A model generated the notes under the pieces. That model had not been told where the DNA came from and ran no database searches. It worked only from the letters and a program-made list of their open reading frames with translations. From Callorhinus ursinus (lineage: Eukaryota > Chordata > Mammalia > Carnivora > Otariidae): 64,000 nt of DNA. Made by a program: the position numbers and the translations under genes. Location of the stretch: assembly GCF_003265705.1 (NCBI RefSeq), contig NW_020312827.1:18299178-18363177 (forward strand). Direction: 5' to 3'. Below are positions 1-11,330 of this stretch, in pieces (the first letter of the stretch is position 1; every line of letters begins with the position of its first letter).

Positions 1-80
1 CCTTCCTTCCTTCCTTCCTTCCTTCCTTCCTTCCTTCCTTCCTTCCTTCCTTCCTTCTTTCCTTTCTTCCATCCTTCCTA
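1..80. repeat. (CCTT)n simple repeat
   Basis: The first 56 bases are a perfect CCTT tetranucleotide run, followed by about 24 bases of decayed CTTT/CCAT units. The tract is cut by the window edge, so its full length is unknown. The uninterrupted run suggests it is length-variable. Confidence 0.97.
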
Positions 81-1353
81 TGGGCTCCTTAAAGCTTCTA
101 GATCCTATTTTGCTACTTTGAGAGCAGGCCAGAGATACAGGGGATTCAACATCCTTAGGGAGCAGTACTCAACCAACAAGGAATAGGTGCTGGCTCATTT
201 GTCCCTCACTTCTTGGGAATGATAACTCAGAGACTTGTGTTTTACAAGGACTCCCAGAAATTTCTAGAAATTAGTTAAAGCTAAGCACTGTATACACAGG
301 AGCTACCCTGATGAATCTTTCATTTAATTTTTCAGAAGCCTTCAATGAGGTTTCAAGGTCACGTCCTCTATGATATAAAATCCTAGAGCTGGAAAGTATC
401 TCAAAGGCCACTTCTTCTTTTTCCCTTTTAGCCTCTAGTTTCTCTACCTGCCCACAGTGGTGGCCTGATTATTCATGAAAGTTTTATTGGTTAGTCACTT
501 TCCCAGATCACTTCCCAATGCCTCTGCCAGTGCTTCCTTATTTTTCACTACAAAACAAAAAATTATCTGTAATTGCATTCATATCTCCAAATCTGCTTCT
601 CATAAAACTCAATACAAAGAAAAGTTGGGTTAGTAGAACAAAAACCTGGAATGAAAAGAGAATAAAAGTGTTCTGGTACAAGGAAGTCATAGAGAAGAAT
701 TCATAGCCATTAAGATGACACTGCTCTGAGGAATGGACATGGGCATTTTCCATTATATATTTCCTTACTCAAGGTAGCAGGTGCATATTCCTTCCATTTA
801 TTGATAGTGCTTAGTACTAATACTATTTTCAGTTCTGCAATGGAAAATATAAAAGTCCTGTAATCTGATCCCATGAGTCAGCCCTAAGAGGGTTTCTCTC
901 TACTGAGAGTAGACCTGTAGGGTTTTTTCCTTCTGTCAGGGTTTGGAAAAGAAGGAATCAGTCAACCAAGAGTGACCTACAGTGGGAGCAACACAAGGGA
1001 TGCACTCTAAGGGTGTGAAGCCCGGTCCTCAAGCAGTTTTCTTTTTGAGAGAAAATATTGAAATACATCTATCAACATTGATCTTTATGGTACTTAAATA
1101 AATGCTACACTATTTGGAAATAAAATAGATTCACCAACAGGTATAATTAAGGAAATCTCATTGGGGGAATCAGAAATTGAGGAGGCCTTGAAGGTGCACA
1201 GAATTTGGATTGAGAGAGGAGAAGCTAGAACATTCCAGTTTCCTGTAAACATAGAAACTTGAACACTGACAGTCAAAAGAGCCAGTGATTTCTCTCACCT
1301 TCTCATCCTTCAATATCCAGCCAGATCTATTCTTAATCTCACCATCAACCTCT
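81..1353. other. Unique AT-rich DNA, no gene seen
   Basis: No recognisable repeat, RNA gene or convincing exon. The open frames here are at most 74 codons and overlap each other on both strands, as expected by chance. Confidence 0.6.
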
Positions 1354-1370
1354 AAAATGGAACTGCTCTT

Positions 1371-1555
1371 GGGGCGCCTCGGCGGCTCAGTCATTAAGCA
1401 TCTGCCTTCAGCTCAGGTCATGATCCCGGGGTCCTGGGATTGAGCCCCGCATTAGGCTCCCTGTTCCATGGGAAGCCTGCATCTCCCTCTCCCACTCCCC
1501 CTGCTTGTGTTCCCTCTCTCACTGTGTCTCTGTCAAATAAATAAATAAAATCTTC
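1371..1555 (+). mobile_element. CAN-SINE (tRNA-Lys-derived SINE)
   Basis: Full-length SINE: a tRNA-related head with the A and B box region, a CT-rich body, an (AAAT)n tail and AATCTT. It is flanked by a 17-bp target-site duplication at 1354-1370 and 1556-1572 with one mismatch (aaaatggaActgctctt versus aaaatggaGctgctctt). The duplication shows L1-type target-primed insertion. Confidence 0.96.
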
Positions 1556-1572
1556 AAAATGGAGCTGCTCTT

Positions 1573-2807
1573 ACCCCGGAAGAGCATCTATCTAGCCATA
1601 ATATAAGTGTTTACTCTGTTTCAAACAAAAGCATGGATATAGAAACCAAGCTCCAGAATTGTTATCTCAAAAAGGAATAAAATGAAATATCAATGGGGTA
1701 TTTTCCATTTTCTTGGTTTTCAATTTAATTTGACTAAAGGACCATGGCTGCTCTTTATTTAGGAACCAGACTTGAAAATGAGAGATTTCTCTTCCAGCAT
1801 CAGCTAACTGCTAATCCCAGAGGAATCTGTCTGATTTTTAAACTCTTACATAACCATTAACAAATATGACTTGAGCATTTATTTTACAGAATTAATTGTT
1901 GATACCTTTTCATTTCTGTCTTTTAGCTCCAGAATTTTCACCTATGCAATTGTATATTGCTTTATCTTGATCAACTATCAGCAAACTCTTTCTAGCTTAA
2001 ATAATCAGAAAAAGGGGAGGTTTGCTTTCTTGGGTAGCCCGAGTTATATTCCCATCTATACTCACAAAACCCAATAAATTAGTTTGTTATTATTAAACTA
2101 CACTGAGCTATAATGGGATAAAAATGAATATAAAAGTATTCATATTTCCTTTGATTTTTTCCTAAGAATTCTTCGAAGTTCATAGAACGTATGAAAAATA
2201 CTCTTCAATAGGGAAGCAAGTCATTTCTACATTACATATTTTTTTAAAAAATATGAGTTGCTCTTATGAGGTTGTATCTATTCATTAATATTTTCCCTTT
2301 ATTTTCCTTTAAGAGAAATCTTGGTGGAAATTAATCCCTGATGACAGGTCCCTGAAATTCAGTTAATGATTAATAATGATGAGAATCACTCTGGAGACCT
2401 TATATTGCTCATTCCATGAGGGGCTAAAATTAACTCAGGTCTCAGCTGTCTGGCTAATAATTCCATTCATAGATGGTTCTACAAACTACAGTTCCTAGGT
2501 CAAATCCCACTTGCTGCCTATTTTGTTAGGATAAATGAACTAAGATTTTTTTTTTACATATTTAAGGGATTAAAATTAAAGGAAGATGGTGCTTCATGAC
2601 ATATGAGAATTATAAGACACTCTGACTTCAGTGAACATAAAGAAAATTTTCTTAGAACACAGCAATATTCATTTATTCATGTATGGTCTATGGCCGTTTT
2701 GGTTCTGCAACAGCAAAGTTGAGTATTTGTGACATAGAACATATAACTTGAAAAGCCTAAAATATTTACTCTCTGGCCCTTTACTGAAAAAGCTTGAAGA
2801 CCTTGTT
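1573..2807. other. Unique AT-rich DNA, no gene seen
   Basis: No repeat family recognised and no supported coding frame. The longest frame, 1871-2077, has 68 codons, no family resemblance and no splice or initiation context. Confidence 0.55.
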
Positions 2808-2965
2808 GTAGTGTAAGGAGCACTGAATTTGAGCTAAATGCATGAGATCTTAGGCCTAGTCCTTGATCTGTTACATGCTAGACATGTAACTTTTGGGAAA
2901 GTCTTTAATCCTAGCAAGACTTATAATGCTTATAAAGTGAGATGAATAGGAATGTGGAATGTAGG
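2808..2965 (+). repeat. MIR SINE fragment
   Basis: Diverged match to the mammalian-wide MIR in sense orientation. It has the order 'gtagtgtaaggagcactgaa', then a 'cttttgggaaagtc' block (MIR: cttgggcaagtc), then an 'aaagtgagatgaat' block. Very old and without visible target duplication. Confidence 0.65.
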
Positions 2966-3480
2966 GAGAGCATAGTGAAAGTGCATGTTAAATTGTAAAA
3001 CAATGTAAAATGGAGGATAATATTCAATTAGGCACAGGCCTCCATTCGTGCCAAGCAATTCAAGCAATGATCATTTGGCCAAGGTTTTCAAAAGACGTAT
3101 TTAATTTTAGAAAAGCAATTTGGGTGGGATAATAAAAGTAGAAGAGAAAATTTTACAGATTACAAATTCAATTTATTAATCCATCTAGCAGAAGCGAACT
3201 CACTACTTTTTTGATCTGTTCAAGGAATTCGCCATCAACTTGTGGAGTGAAATGTGTATAAAGATGAGTTTCACCTTTTCACTTCAAATAGGACAGATAT
3301 ATGTGTGCATATAGACTATGAGACTGTGCATGTTTTAATATCTGCAGATAAATGTACAAGAGGAAGAGTACCAAGGGGACCCACTTGTCCTTGATGCCTC
3401 AAATGGCCTTGTGAAATAATGAAATTTCTCCAATTAATAAAACTGTCAGTTCCAAAGCAACCAGGTTGGAAATAAATCAC
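2966..3480. other. Unique DNA, nothing recognised
   Basis: AT-rich sequence with no repeat or gene that I can support. Confidence 0.5.
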
Positions 3481-4010
3481 AGGAAGATTCCTTTTACAGC
3501 AGAAGGCTGAGGGCAGGTCTGTATGTCTTTAAGTGGGTACTCAATTCTGTGTGTAAAGACAATTGAAGGAAGCTCCAGGAAGCCTGGCTGCTGGACCCTC
3601 AGGCAGCCTGCTGGCAAGAGACAGACAGGCAGTCCAGGCATTCCTCATACAATCAAGGCCTTTCCGGTGACATTCCACTTTGCAGAATGATGCCACTTTT
3701 GTCAATGAGCCAAATTCCCAGCTCAAGAGCACCAATCTACTTTGAACAAAGGGAATCATCTGGGGCAGGCCTGTTTTGATAGCCTGCCTGGCTCCTGGGG
3801 TGGCTCAGGTCCAAGGCAGGATGTGGACCACAATGCCTTTGAGTCGGATCCTTGGGGGGTCATAAAGGTAAAAAAAGATAAAGACAAGAGAGTAAGTGTC
3901 TCCTGGGCTGGCTATAAACCCAAGGCAAAATTGCAGGATCAAGGACTCATCAGTGGGTCAGAGGTGACCCCTAGTGGGGTCTGTAGCTTTCTTCTGCTCA
4001 GTTAAAATAA
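3481..4010. other. GC-richer repeat-free block, possible regulatory element
   Basis: This block is clearly richer in G and C and more complex than its surroundings and contains no known repeat. Visible short motifs include a SOX/TCF-like site in ctttgaacaaaggg (about 3741-3754). An 87-codon frame (3742-4005) crosses it, but I recognise no protein family and no splice context. A conserved non-coding element is possible; this is inference. Confidence 0.3.
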
Positions 4011-4054
4011 TCTTTGTGGTAATATATCTCAGGTGCTGTTTGATGAAGGCGAAA

Positions 4055-4195
4055 ACAAGTGGAGGGGGGAGGGAAGAGAAAAAAATAGAAATAAACAAAG
4101 TAAGAGAGGGAAAGGAAAGAAAAAAAAAAGCTGAAGAGAAAAATACAAAAGAGAAAAAAGGAGCCCAAAGCAACAAAAAGAAAAAGAAAGTCTAT
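4055..4195 (+). repeat. Purine-rich (A/G) low-complexity tract
   Basis: About 140 bases are nearly all A and G on the plus strand. The tract produces Lys/Glu-rich frames on the plus strand and Phe/Leu/Ser-rich frames on the minus strand; neither is a gene. Confidence 0.8.
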
Positions 4196-4224
4196 AACTG
4201 ACCCTTTGAGAATTTATTTTTGCC

Positions 4225-4915
4225 TTGCTGAAGGAGGCATTGATTACTACCACTGAAGTAAATAAGGTCATATCACCCTTCAATTTAAAAACCCCTAAGA
4301 GCCTGCCACTGAACTTCAAAGCGGAACTCACACCCTTGTGCAAAGCCTGCATGACCTTGTGTGGCCCAGCCATTTCTTTCTCCAACCCTATCTTAATCTG
4401 TGTCCTTCTTGGTTACTAACCACACCAAATACTTTTACAAGTAAGCACTTTCCTGCCTTAGGGTCTTAGTGTTCACCACTCCCTCTGTCTGGGAATCATC
4501 CCACACTGGCTCCATCTTGTCATTCTGTCTTGGCTTCAGTGTCACCCAATCAGCGAGTGCTTCATCACCCACCCAAAATGAAGCAGGGGTCCCCCCCCAC
4601 CTCCATTCTTACACATTATGTCACATTATATTATATATTAATTGTAATATGTTATTTCAATGTAATGTATATCAATTGCGGTTTATTGTACCAATTATAA
4701 TATATTGTATCGATTATAATACATGATGATTATATTATAAATAAAAATATACAATTTATGTTTATCTAATACTCTCACATAGATGGATTATATTTTAAGT
4801 TTATTATTTGTCTTTTCCAGCGGAATGAAAACTCTGTGAGGGCAGGGCCCTACAGCATGCCCATCATATAGCAAGTGTTCAGTATTCATTTGTTGGATTG
4901 GTGATTGAATGAATT
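4225..4915 (+). repeat. LINE-2 (L2) 3' region
   Basis: Sense L2 fragment. It contains the block equivalent to 'tgcatgacctgtgtggcccagcc', the 'tttcctgccttagggtctt' block, 'ccactccctctgtctgg', and the tail with 'ctctgtgagggcagggccct', 'agcaagtgttcagtattcatttgttgga' and terminal TGAATGAAT. An AT-rich stretch at 4615-4745 interrupts it. This accounts for the 64- and 85-codon frames here. Confidence 0.8.
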
Positions 4916-4959
4916 GCTCATGTAGACATTTTTAAAAGCTGGAGGTAGAAATGGTTTAG

Positions 4960-5085
4960 AGGTATTTTGTTCCAACCCTTTCTATATATATTTTCCTGCT
5001 GAGGAAACTAAAACCCTTAGAACTTAAGTGGCTTATACAAGATCATACAGTTTATCTGTGGCAAAGATAGGCAGAACCTAATACC
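4960..5085 (-). repeat. MIR-like fragment
   Basis: The series 'tgaggaaactaaaaccctta', 'cttaagtggcttatacaaga', 'tcatacag' follows the MIR/MIR-like order of tgaggaaactgaggc, aagtgacttgccca and ggtcacacag. Diverged, and the subfamily is uncertain. Confidence 0.5.
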
Positions 5086-5604
5086 TTACAATATTCTTTT
5101 GATTAAGTACTGAGTTTTCAATTCCAGAAGTGACACTAGATGAGTCATTCTTTACAAAGAGAAACATGTTGCATGTGTAAGGATAAAGCTCAAGAAAGCT
5201 AGGATGACAGTTTGTATCCTCTCTCTAGATAGAATATAAAAGAAAAGAAAGGATGTTAAGCCAAAAGGAATTGAGACTTATATTTCTTTGTTATTTTAGA
5301 CAGGATTTGCTAAATGAAGATGTCAGAAAATGGTTGATGGCATGACTCTCAAATAAGTGGGTTCCCAGGAGACTGGGTTCTTTTTTGTAGAGTCAGGAAG
5401 GACTACCCTTACATCAGCACATATAAGTGGATGGAAAGACTTATCTTGCTCTGAAAATTCTGTCATTTTAATAGGCTAAACTGTGGACATAATGAATAGA
5501 TCCTCCATTTATCAAGTTGGCAAAATACTGATTCATGTTAAGGAAATTGAGGCATCAAATGCCTGGACTTCCCATTAACATTGAGGCTACCCATGCACAA
5601 GTAA
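5086..5604. other. Unique DNA, nothing recognised
   Basis: No repeat or coding frame that I can support. Confidence 0.5.
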
Positions 5605-6020
5605 CTTACTTATTGTATCATAGTCCTGGAAACCAGAAGTCCAAGATCAAGACATAGGTAGAGTTGGTTCCTTGTGAGAGCTGTGGAAAATCAACAACAG
5701 CAAAACACTTGTTCCATGTCTCTCCTCTAGCTTCTGGTGGTCTGCTGGAAATTGTTGGCATTCCTTGGCTTATAGAAGCATAACCTTGATCTATGCCTTC
5801 AGTTTCACATGGCATTCTTCCTGTGTGCATGCCTGTCTCCAAATTTCCCCTTTTTGTGAGACCACCAGTCATATTAGTTTCAGATGCCTTTTAATGGTCT
5901 CAAATTAACTAGTTATATCTTGAATAACTCTATTTCCAAAGAAGGTCACATTCTGAGGTACTGGGTGCTAGGACTTCAATATATAAATTTTTGGGAGACA
6001 CAATTCTACTCATAAAACAA
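5605..6020 (-). mobile_element. MLT1-type LTR (ERVL-MaLR), antisense
   Basis: Ancient solitary LTR on the minus strand. Diagnostic pieces on the plus strand are 'ctggaaaccagaagtccaag', 'gagaccaccagtcatat', 'aaggtcacattctgaggtac', 'tgggtgctaggacttcaat' and 'gggagacacaattctactc'. These are the reverse of the MLT1 series beginning GACTGAATTGTGTCCCC. The 84-codon minus frame at 5618-5872 is inside it and is not a gene. Confidence 0.85.
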
Positions 6021-6136
6021 GGTTGGTTTTAACCGCTCTCAGACTGACTAACACAGACTGATATCTCACTAGGAAGTTGCAGTTACTTGTGAAGGTGGTA
6101 GACTCAAAGACTCCCCTTAACAAATCATTGATTTTA

Positions 6137-6333
6137 TTTTTTTTAAAGATTTTATTTACTTATTTGAGAGAGAGAGAGAATGAGAGATAGAGAGCACGAG
6201 AGGGAAGAGGGTCAGAGGGAGAAGCCGACTCCCCGCTGAGCAGGGAGCCCGATGTGGGACTCGATCCCGGGACTCCAGGATCATGACCTGAGCCGAAGGC
6301 AGTTGCTTAACCAACTGAGCCACCCAGGCACCC
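6137..6333 (-). mobile_element. CAN-SINE, antisense
   Basis: Reverse-strand SINE from T-rich tail to 'gagccacccaggcaccc' head. A perfect 17-bp target duplication (acaaatcattgatttta) lies at 6120-6136 and 6334-6350. Confidence 0.97.
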
Positions 6334-6570
6334 ACAAATCATTGATTTTAATCCCAACAAATTTTCTACTACACCAAATTACCTTTGTATTATACACAAC
6401 AATTCCAATAACTTTACTGAGTCCCTGCCTTTGGCCAGATACTGTGTGTAGGCATGAGAAATCCAGCCAATGACCAAAAATAATTTATAATGAAGTAGGA
6501 TGCAGGGTGTCATCCAATTCCTTGCCTCTGACTAAATATATAAGTACAATCCATATTTTGAGGGATTATG

Positions 6571-6766
6571 GGGATGCCTGGGTGGTTCAGTTGGTCAAGC
6601 ATCTGACTCTTGGTTTCGGCTCAGGTCATGATCTCAGGGTTGTGGGATTGAGCCTCCTGTCAGGCTCTGCACTCAGCATGGAGTCTGCTTGTCCTTCTCC
6701 CTCTCCTCTTCCCCCCACTCCCTCCTTCTCTCTGTCTCTAAAATAAATAAATAAAATCTTTAAAAA
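6571..6766 (+). mobile_element. CAN-SINE
   Basis: Sense SINE with head 'gggatgcctgggtggttcag', 'cggctcaggtcatgatctca' and tail 'aaataaataaataaaatctt'. An imperfect target duplication flanks it: atattttgagggattatg at 6553-6570, and atatttggggggctatg just after. It is of the older sub-type with 'ctgactcttggtttcggctc'. Confidence 0.93.
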
Positions 6767-7888
6767 ATATTTGGGGGGCTATGTTTACAACAAGGCTTTC
6801 AAAGTGGAAGTGTGTGTGAGAAAGTGTTCAGAGAAGAGGTAATGCATGAGCTGAATATTTGGGCAATAGAATAAACTGTGTCGTTTCTTTTGGAATTTTT
6901 AAATCTATTGAGAAATACAATACAAACACAATACAAATACAAATACAAATCTCAATATAAATTGAGAAATAATTTTCAGTTTTCACCAAAAATATGAAGT
7001 CAAGTGATCTTTAGTGTTTCAGCTCATTGTAGAGTAACTGTCAGAGTGACCTTGTATTTGGAAATCATGCATTACATTTGTACAGTTTTCTGAGTCTGAA
7101 ATATCCAGTGTGCAATCTCTGAAGCTGCTGCTGGCTAGGGTTTGTTACATTACTAAACCTCTTTAGCTCCTGTTCACTAAAAGTCTTTTCAACACTTAAT
7201 ATGCATTTATATCTAAAATCTCCTCTTTCCCTTTAGTGGAAACAGTGGAGTATAATCCTGCAGGGAGACGTTAATGTTTAACCTGTATCACAAACATGTT
7301 TTATCTGGTCTAGTACACACTATAGAGCCCGAAAAGCTCTCAGCCATTTGTCTCTTTAGGCAGTTTGGAGTATTGAAGTAATAAGCCATCACTGGGTCAC
7401 AAAGCAACAAAGAACACACCTCATTGGGATTTGTAAATGTGTTTCAATACCCTCAAGGTGCAAGCAAATATGGCCTAGTTATATGAGATTACTCCAGAAG
7501 GCCTATGGAATGTTTTATAAGTATGTCAGTATTGAGTATGTATGAGAAATATCTCACACTGCGTTTCTTGAATCATATAGAGGCAGATGTGTGAATGCCG
7601 AATAGTGTTATCCTAAAGGAAGAAGTCCTAGGGGTGGTCTTTGCTTCTTTGGTACACAAGGCCAGTCATTTAATAATTCCAGAGTCGACTGTTCTCTCAT
7701 CAATGAATTGTCGACTCATCAATGAATTGAAGAGTGTGAACTACATCTGTTTTCCAAAAGTTACGTTCCTCCAACAACCACATATGTTATTCCCACCTCC
7801 TGCCCAATAGGTATCAAAAATGGAAAAAAAAAATATATCAAGTTCTAAATATTCATTTATTTATTTATTGGGTTGTAAGTTATATATT
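6767..7888. other. Unique DNA with short local duplications
   Basis: Mostly unique AT-rich sequence. An (AATAC)n-type run lies at about 6915-6950. A direct duplication lies at 7685-7729, where tcgact plus catcaatgaattg occurs twice and the first copy is split by gttctct. No coding frame is supported; the 71-codon frame at 7595-7810 has no recognisable similarity. Confidence 0.5.
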
Positions 7889-7903
7889 TAAGTTTTATTT
7901 TAT

Positions 7904-8075
7904 TTTTTAAAGATTTCATTAATTTATTTGGGGGGGAGAGCAGAGGAAAAGGGACAAGTAGACTCTGCACTGACCTGGGAGCCCAATGTGGGGCTGGATC
8001 CCACCACCCTGAAATCATGATCTGAGTGGAAATCAAGAGTCTGGCGCTTAACCGACTGAGCCACCCAGGCACCCC
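7904..8075 (-). mobile_element. CAN-SINE, antisense
   Basis: Reverse SINE, more diverged than its neighbours, ending 'gagccacccaggcacccc'. Flanking taagttttatttt copies at about 7889-7903 and 8076-8090 look like the target duplication. Confidence 0.93.
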
Positions 8076-8090
8076 TAAGTTTTATTTTGA

Positions 8091-9425
8091 ATAAAAAACC
8101 ATATGGCTATCAATCAGAACTATTTGTTGAGCTCAAAATTGCTAGTATAAGGAGTATTACCATATGGAGTTGTATGATTTCAGTCAAAAGTAAAAACATC
8201 ATTTAGCATCATTTAGCAAAAGCATTTTTTAGGTTTTTGAAATACTGCAGAGTTTTGTGGGCCCCGTGGATTTTAAGAACCAGGTAGGGATCCCTAGGAT
8301 TAAATGATCTCTGTAGTCCTTTCCTTTATACCCAAAGATTCTGGAGTTATTTCCATGTTCCTGGTAAAGAAAATGAGAGGAAAAATACATGTCATCTAGT
8401 GTCTTGAGAAGTGAATCATGTATAGCACCCTCCCTAGGTACCTTGGCCAGTGATATTATTTCTGGGCTTCTTACTACTGGAATCAGCTTTATATTAGGAC
8501 ATTAGGAGGCCACCTTCATGGTATGATTGGAGAAATTATAGTCAATTACTCCACATTCAAAAAATCTTTATCCTTCAGAATGGTACAGGGAACTCAAGAT
8601 CCATTTTTTTTCCCCCAGAGATCAATGCTTTAGAGTGAAGCTATTAGCACGTTCCTCTTGGATCACTTTTTAAATACCAAAATATTTTAATTTTCATGAC
8701 ACATTAACTATTCATCAACCTAAAGAATAGTTATGAAGCATCTATTGGGAGCCAGACTGGATTGGAACCAGAAACAAAAGTGTCTTCATCCATGCCTTGA
8801 GGGAATTTACAATCTACAGATATTTGTAGATCAGCCAAGTGATGAGACATTAAGGAACAGAAAGAAGGAGGTTGGGGAGGGAAGTGATTTGAGTTCCTAA
8901 TGAAGAAGAGCTGTGAAAGGAAGTCAACTAGGAATGGGCTGGAGTGAAAGGGGCAAGGAAGTCATGACCAGGGAAATAAAAGAGTAGAAAGTGGGGACAA
9001 CAGAGGCCAAGGGCTGGAAACCAAACCAGGTGGACCCAGTAGGTCCAGAAGTGCTCATGATCAGTGCCTCTATATTACTTTTGAAGGCACTTGAATATTA
9101 CTTATTCTCTTATGCTAGGTTGTCACTGTTCCCTGGAGGACGCAAGTGCAAGTCTCATAGATCCGCTGGCTGGAGCACACACTGCCAAGAGAGTGGTTCA
9201 ATTAAGGAAATAACTTCAGGTGTTTAATGAAATAAGCATTCTTTCTCTGTAATTCATTCAATGCACGTTCATGGAATTGTGTCCCTTGGAAGTTTTATCC
9301 ACCTTACAGATTCAACCATGGTGTCTAGATGTTTATGTTATAAATCTAGAGAAGGCAAGCGACAAATTGCCTCATTTTCTCCTCCACTGGATATGTTCAG
9401 AATTAACTAGGACTCTAGAAAATGA
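8091..9425. other. Mostly unique DNA
   Basis: No gene recognised. The stretch 8725-8950 ('gaagcatctattgggagcca', 'gccttgagggaatttacaat') resembles a common old mammalian repeat, but I cannot name it with confidence. The 78- and 89-codon frames at 8991-9227 and 9271-9540 have no support. Confidence 0.4.
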
Positions 9426-9429
9426 AGAG

Positions 9430-9580
9430 GCAGCATGGTTTAGTGAGGGGAAAAGGGTTTTGGATGAAAGTGAGGCTGTCTCTGCCATCATCTTTCCTCT
9501 GCCAGCAGGTTATTGCCCAAGTTTTGAAAAAGCAAGTTAAATCTATGGGCTTTAGTTTCCCTTCTGAAAACTGAAAACAC
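9430..9580 (+). repeat. MIR-like fragment
   Basis: Diverged sense match to MIR: 'gaggcagcatggtttagtga', then 'gttattgcccaagtttt', then 'gggctttagtttcccttctg'. The order agrees with MIR, but the middle is badly decayed. Confidence 0.5.
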
Positions 9581-10787
9581 TGAAGTCAGATTTCTAAGGA
9601 CACATGGAGCTCTATCACTCTATAATACTAGTTATCTGAGCTCATAAATATTCCCAAGCATTTATGAAGGACCTCTTTGCCCGTGCAAGTATGCTAGGAA
9701 TTGTATCAAAACAGTCAGATAAAAATTTTCAAAAATCTCTACTTCCCTGCATTCTAGGAATTTATTCCACATTGTCAGTGTCTATCAAAGTATATATATC
9801 GTAAGGTGAGACAGTTGCAGAGTCTATACTGGTTAAATTCAGCTAGCTATGAATCATTACAATACACATAATATAGTTTCAAAAATGTGTGAGTTAGGAA
9901 AGTGTAAATGTTCCCTGGAAGGATGTGCTAGGACAAGGTGGCAATTGAGAAAATCATTCTCTTTAACCCTGTCACTCGGAGAGTAATGGTACGGAGGGAT
10001 GAACATTCAAGAGCTGCTTTCATGAAGGTAAGACTTGCTGGTAGGAGAGGAGCTTTTATTAGAAGAGTGTATGGTCCTTGGAAGTGAACATAGAACATCC
10101 AGTCAAATGGCAGCAAAAATGTTTTCCGACAGGAATCGATGAGGCCAACATGAAGTAAAACAGAAACCATAATGGTTACTTCCAGTGTTATCATTGCATT
10201 AAAAACTGGAATTGAGAAATAATTCTAGTTGTCAGATGACCCCTACATGGTTCTTAATGTCTGATTTCAAAGTGACTTGGATACATTACAAGAGAAACTA
10301 CCTACCAAAGAAATTTTTTGACATAATACCTGATCTATAATATAACAAATTAACAAAAAATTAAATAATTAAACTAGAATAATACAGAATAGTACAAAGA
10401 AGAATGCAAAAATTTTCAAGCAATTCTCTTTCTGAAATCACAAAAACTTCTCTATCTGAAAGCAGCAAATGGAAAATAGAAAATCTAAAAATGTAATTTT
10501 GTGGTACACAACCTATAGCAAGAGTGAAGTCTAACTCCTCTGCTTGCTTGTTACATAGAGGATGTGGCTCTCTCTCTATTTGTGTATGTGTATAAATATG
10601 TATGCATATGCATCTAAGTTTATGTGTACATGCATACACACACCTACTGTCAGTACGCATAATCTATGTCATGGCCCTACAGATTTGATGGGAAACTAAA
10701 TATTCTAGGAAAAAGGTGTTCCAAAAAAAGTAGAGAGAATTGTAGGACAATCTCATGGATTAAGAAAAGTCCTAAGAAAAGAGAAAA
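9581..10787. other. Unique DNA, no gene seen
   Basis: No repeat or gene that I can support. Minus-strand frames of 88 and 99 codons at 9928-10194 and 10361-10660 show no domain or splice context. The second is partly translated from a TG/CA-rich stretch. Confidence 0.5.
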
Positions 10788-10789
10788 TA

Positions 10790-11328
10790 CAGTTAGTCCT
10801 TGAATAACACAATTTGAACATTGTCACTTTACTTATAATGCAGATTTTCCCGATAAATGCAATACAGTACTATAAATGTATTTTCCTTATGCTTTTCTTA
10901 ATAACATTTTCTTTTCTCTAACTGACTTTATTGAAAGGATATAGTATATAATACATATAACATACAGAATATGTGTCAATTGACTGTTTATGTTATAGGT
11001 AAGTCTTCCGGTCAACAGCAGGCTCTTCATAATTAAGTTTCTGGGGGATCAAAAGTTATGCATGTTTTTTTTTTTTCAAAGATTTTATTTATTTATTTGA
11101 GAGAGAGAGAATGAGAGATAGAGAGCACGAGAGGGAAGAGGGCCAGAGGGAGAAGCAGACTCCCTGCTGAGCAGGGAGCCCGATGTGGGACTCGATCCTG
11201 GGACTCCAGGATCATGACCTGAGCCGAAGGTAGTCGCTTAACCAACTGAGCCACCCAGGCGCCCTGCATGGGTTTTTGACTGCACGGGGGTAGTGCCGCT
11301 ATCTCCCACTTTGTTCAAGGGTCAACTG
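10790..11328 (+). mobile_element. Tigger/MER2-type DNA transposon (TcMar-Tigger), interrupted
   Basis: The left terminus 'cagttagtccttgaataaca' and right terminus 'ttgttcaagggtcaactg' form the terminal inverted repeats of the Tigger/MER2 group. The insertion is bounded by the TA target duplication (10788-10789 and 11329-11330). Inside are 'tgtttatgttataggtaagt', 'cttccggtcaacagcaggct' and 'tttttgactgcacggggg', as in Tigger 3' ends. No transposase frame remains, so this is a non-autonomous internally deleted copy. A CAN-SINE is nested at 11071-11264; without it the element is about 345 bp. Confidence 0.9.
11071..11264 (-). mobile_element. CAN-SINE nested in the Tigger element
   Basis: Reverse SINE from T-rich tail to 'gagccacccaggcgccc'. 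It splits the Tigger sequence between 'aaaagttatgcatg' and 'ggtttttgactgcac'. The target duplication is about tgcatg plus a T-run, seen at 11059 and 11265. Confidence 0.95.
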
Positions 11329-11330
11329 TA

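Noticed and set aside
1371..1450. tRNA gene suggested by A/B-box-like motifs in the SINE heads
   Set aside because: The heads are tRNA-derived but carry a SINE body and tail and recur about 27 times; none folds as an intact tRNA gene by eye.
4029..4385. 118-codon minus-strand frame rich in Phe, Leu and Ser
   Set aside because: Translated from the A/G-rich tract and an L2; low complexity, no family.
5605..6020. Endogenous retrovirus with coding potential next to the MLT1 LTR
   Set aside because: Only a solitary diverged LTR is present; no gag, pol or env sequence borders it. The same holds for 35822-36232.
9271..9540. 89-codon plus-strand frame
   Set aside because: The second half coincides with a MIR-like fragment, and there is no protein family resemblance.
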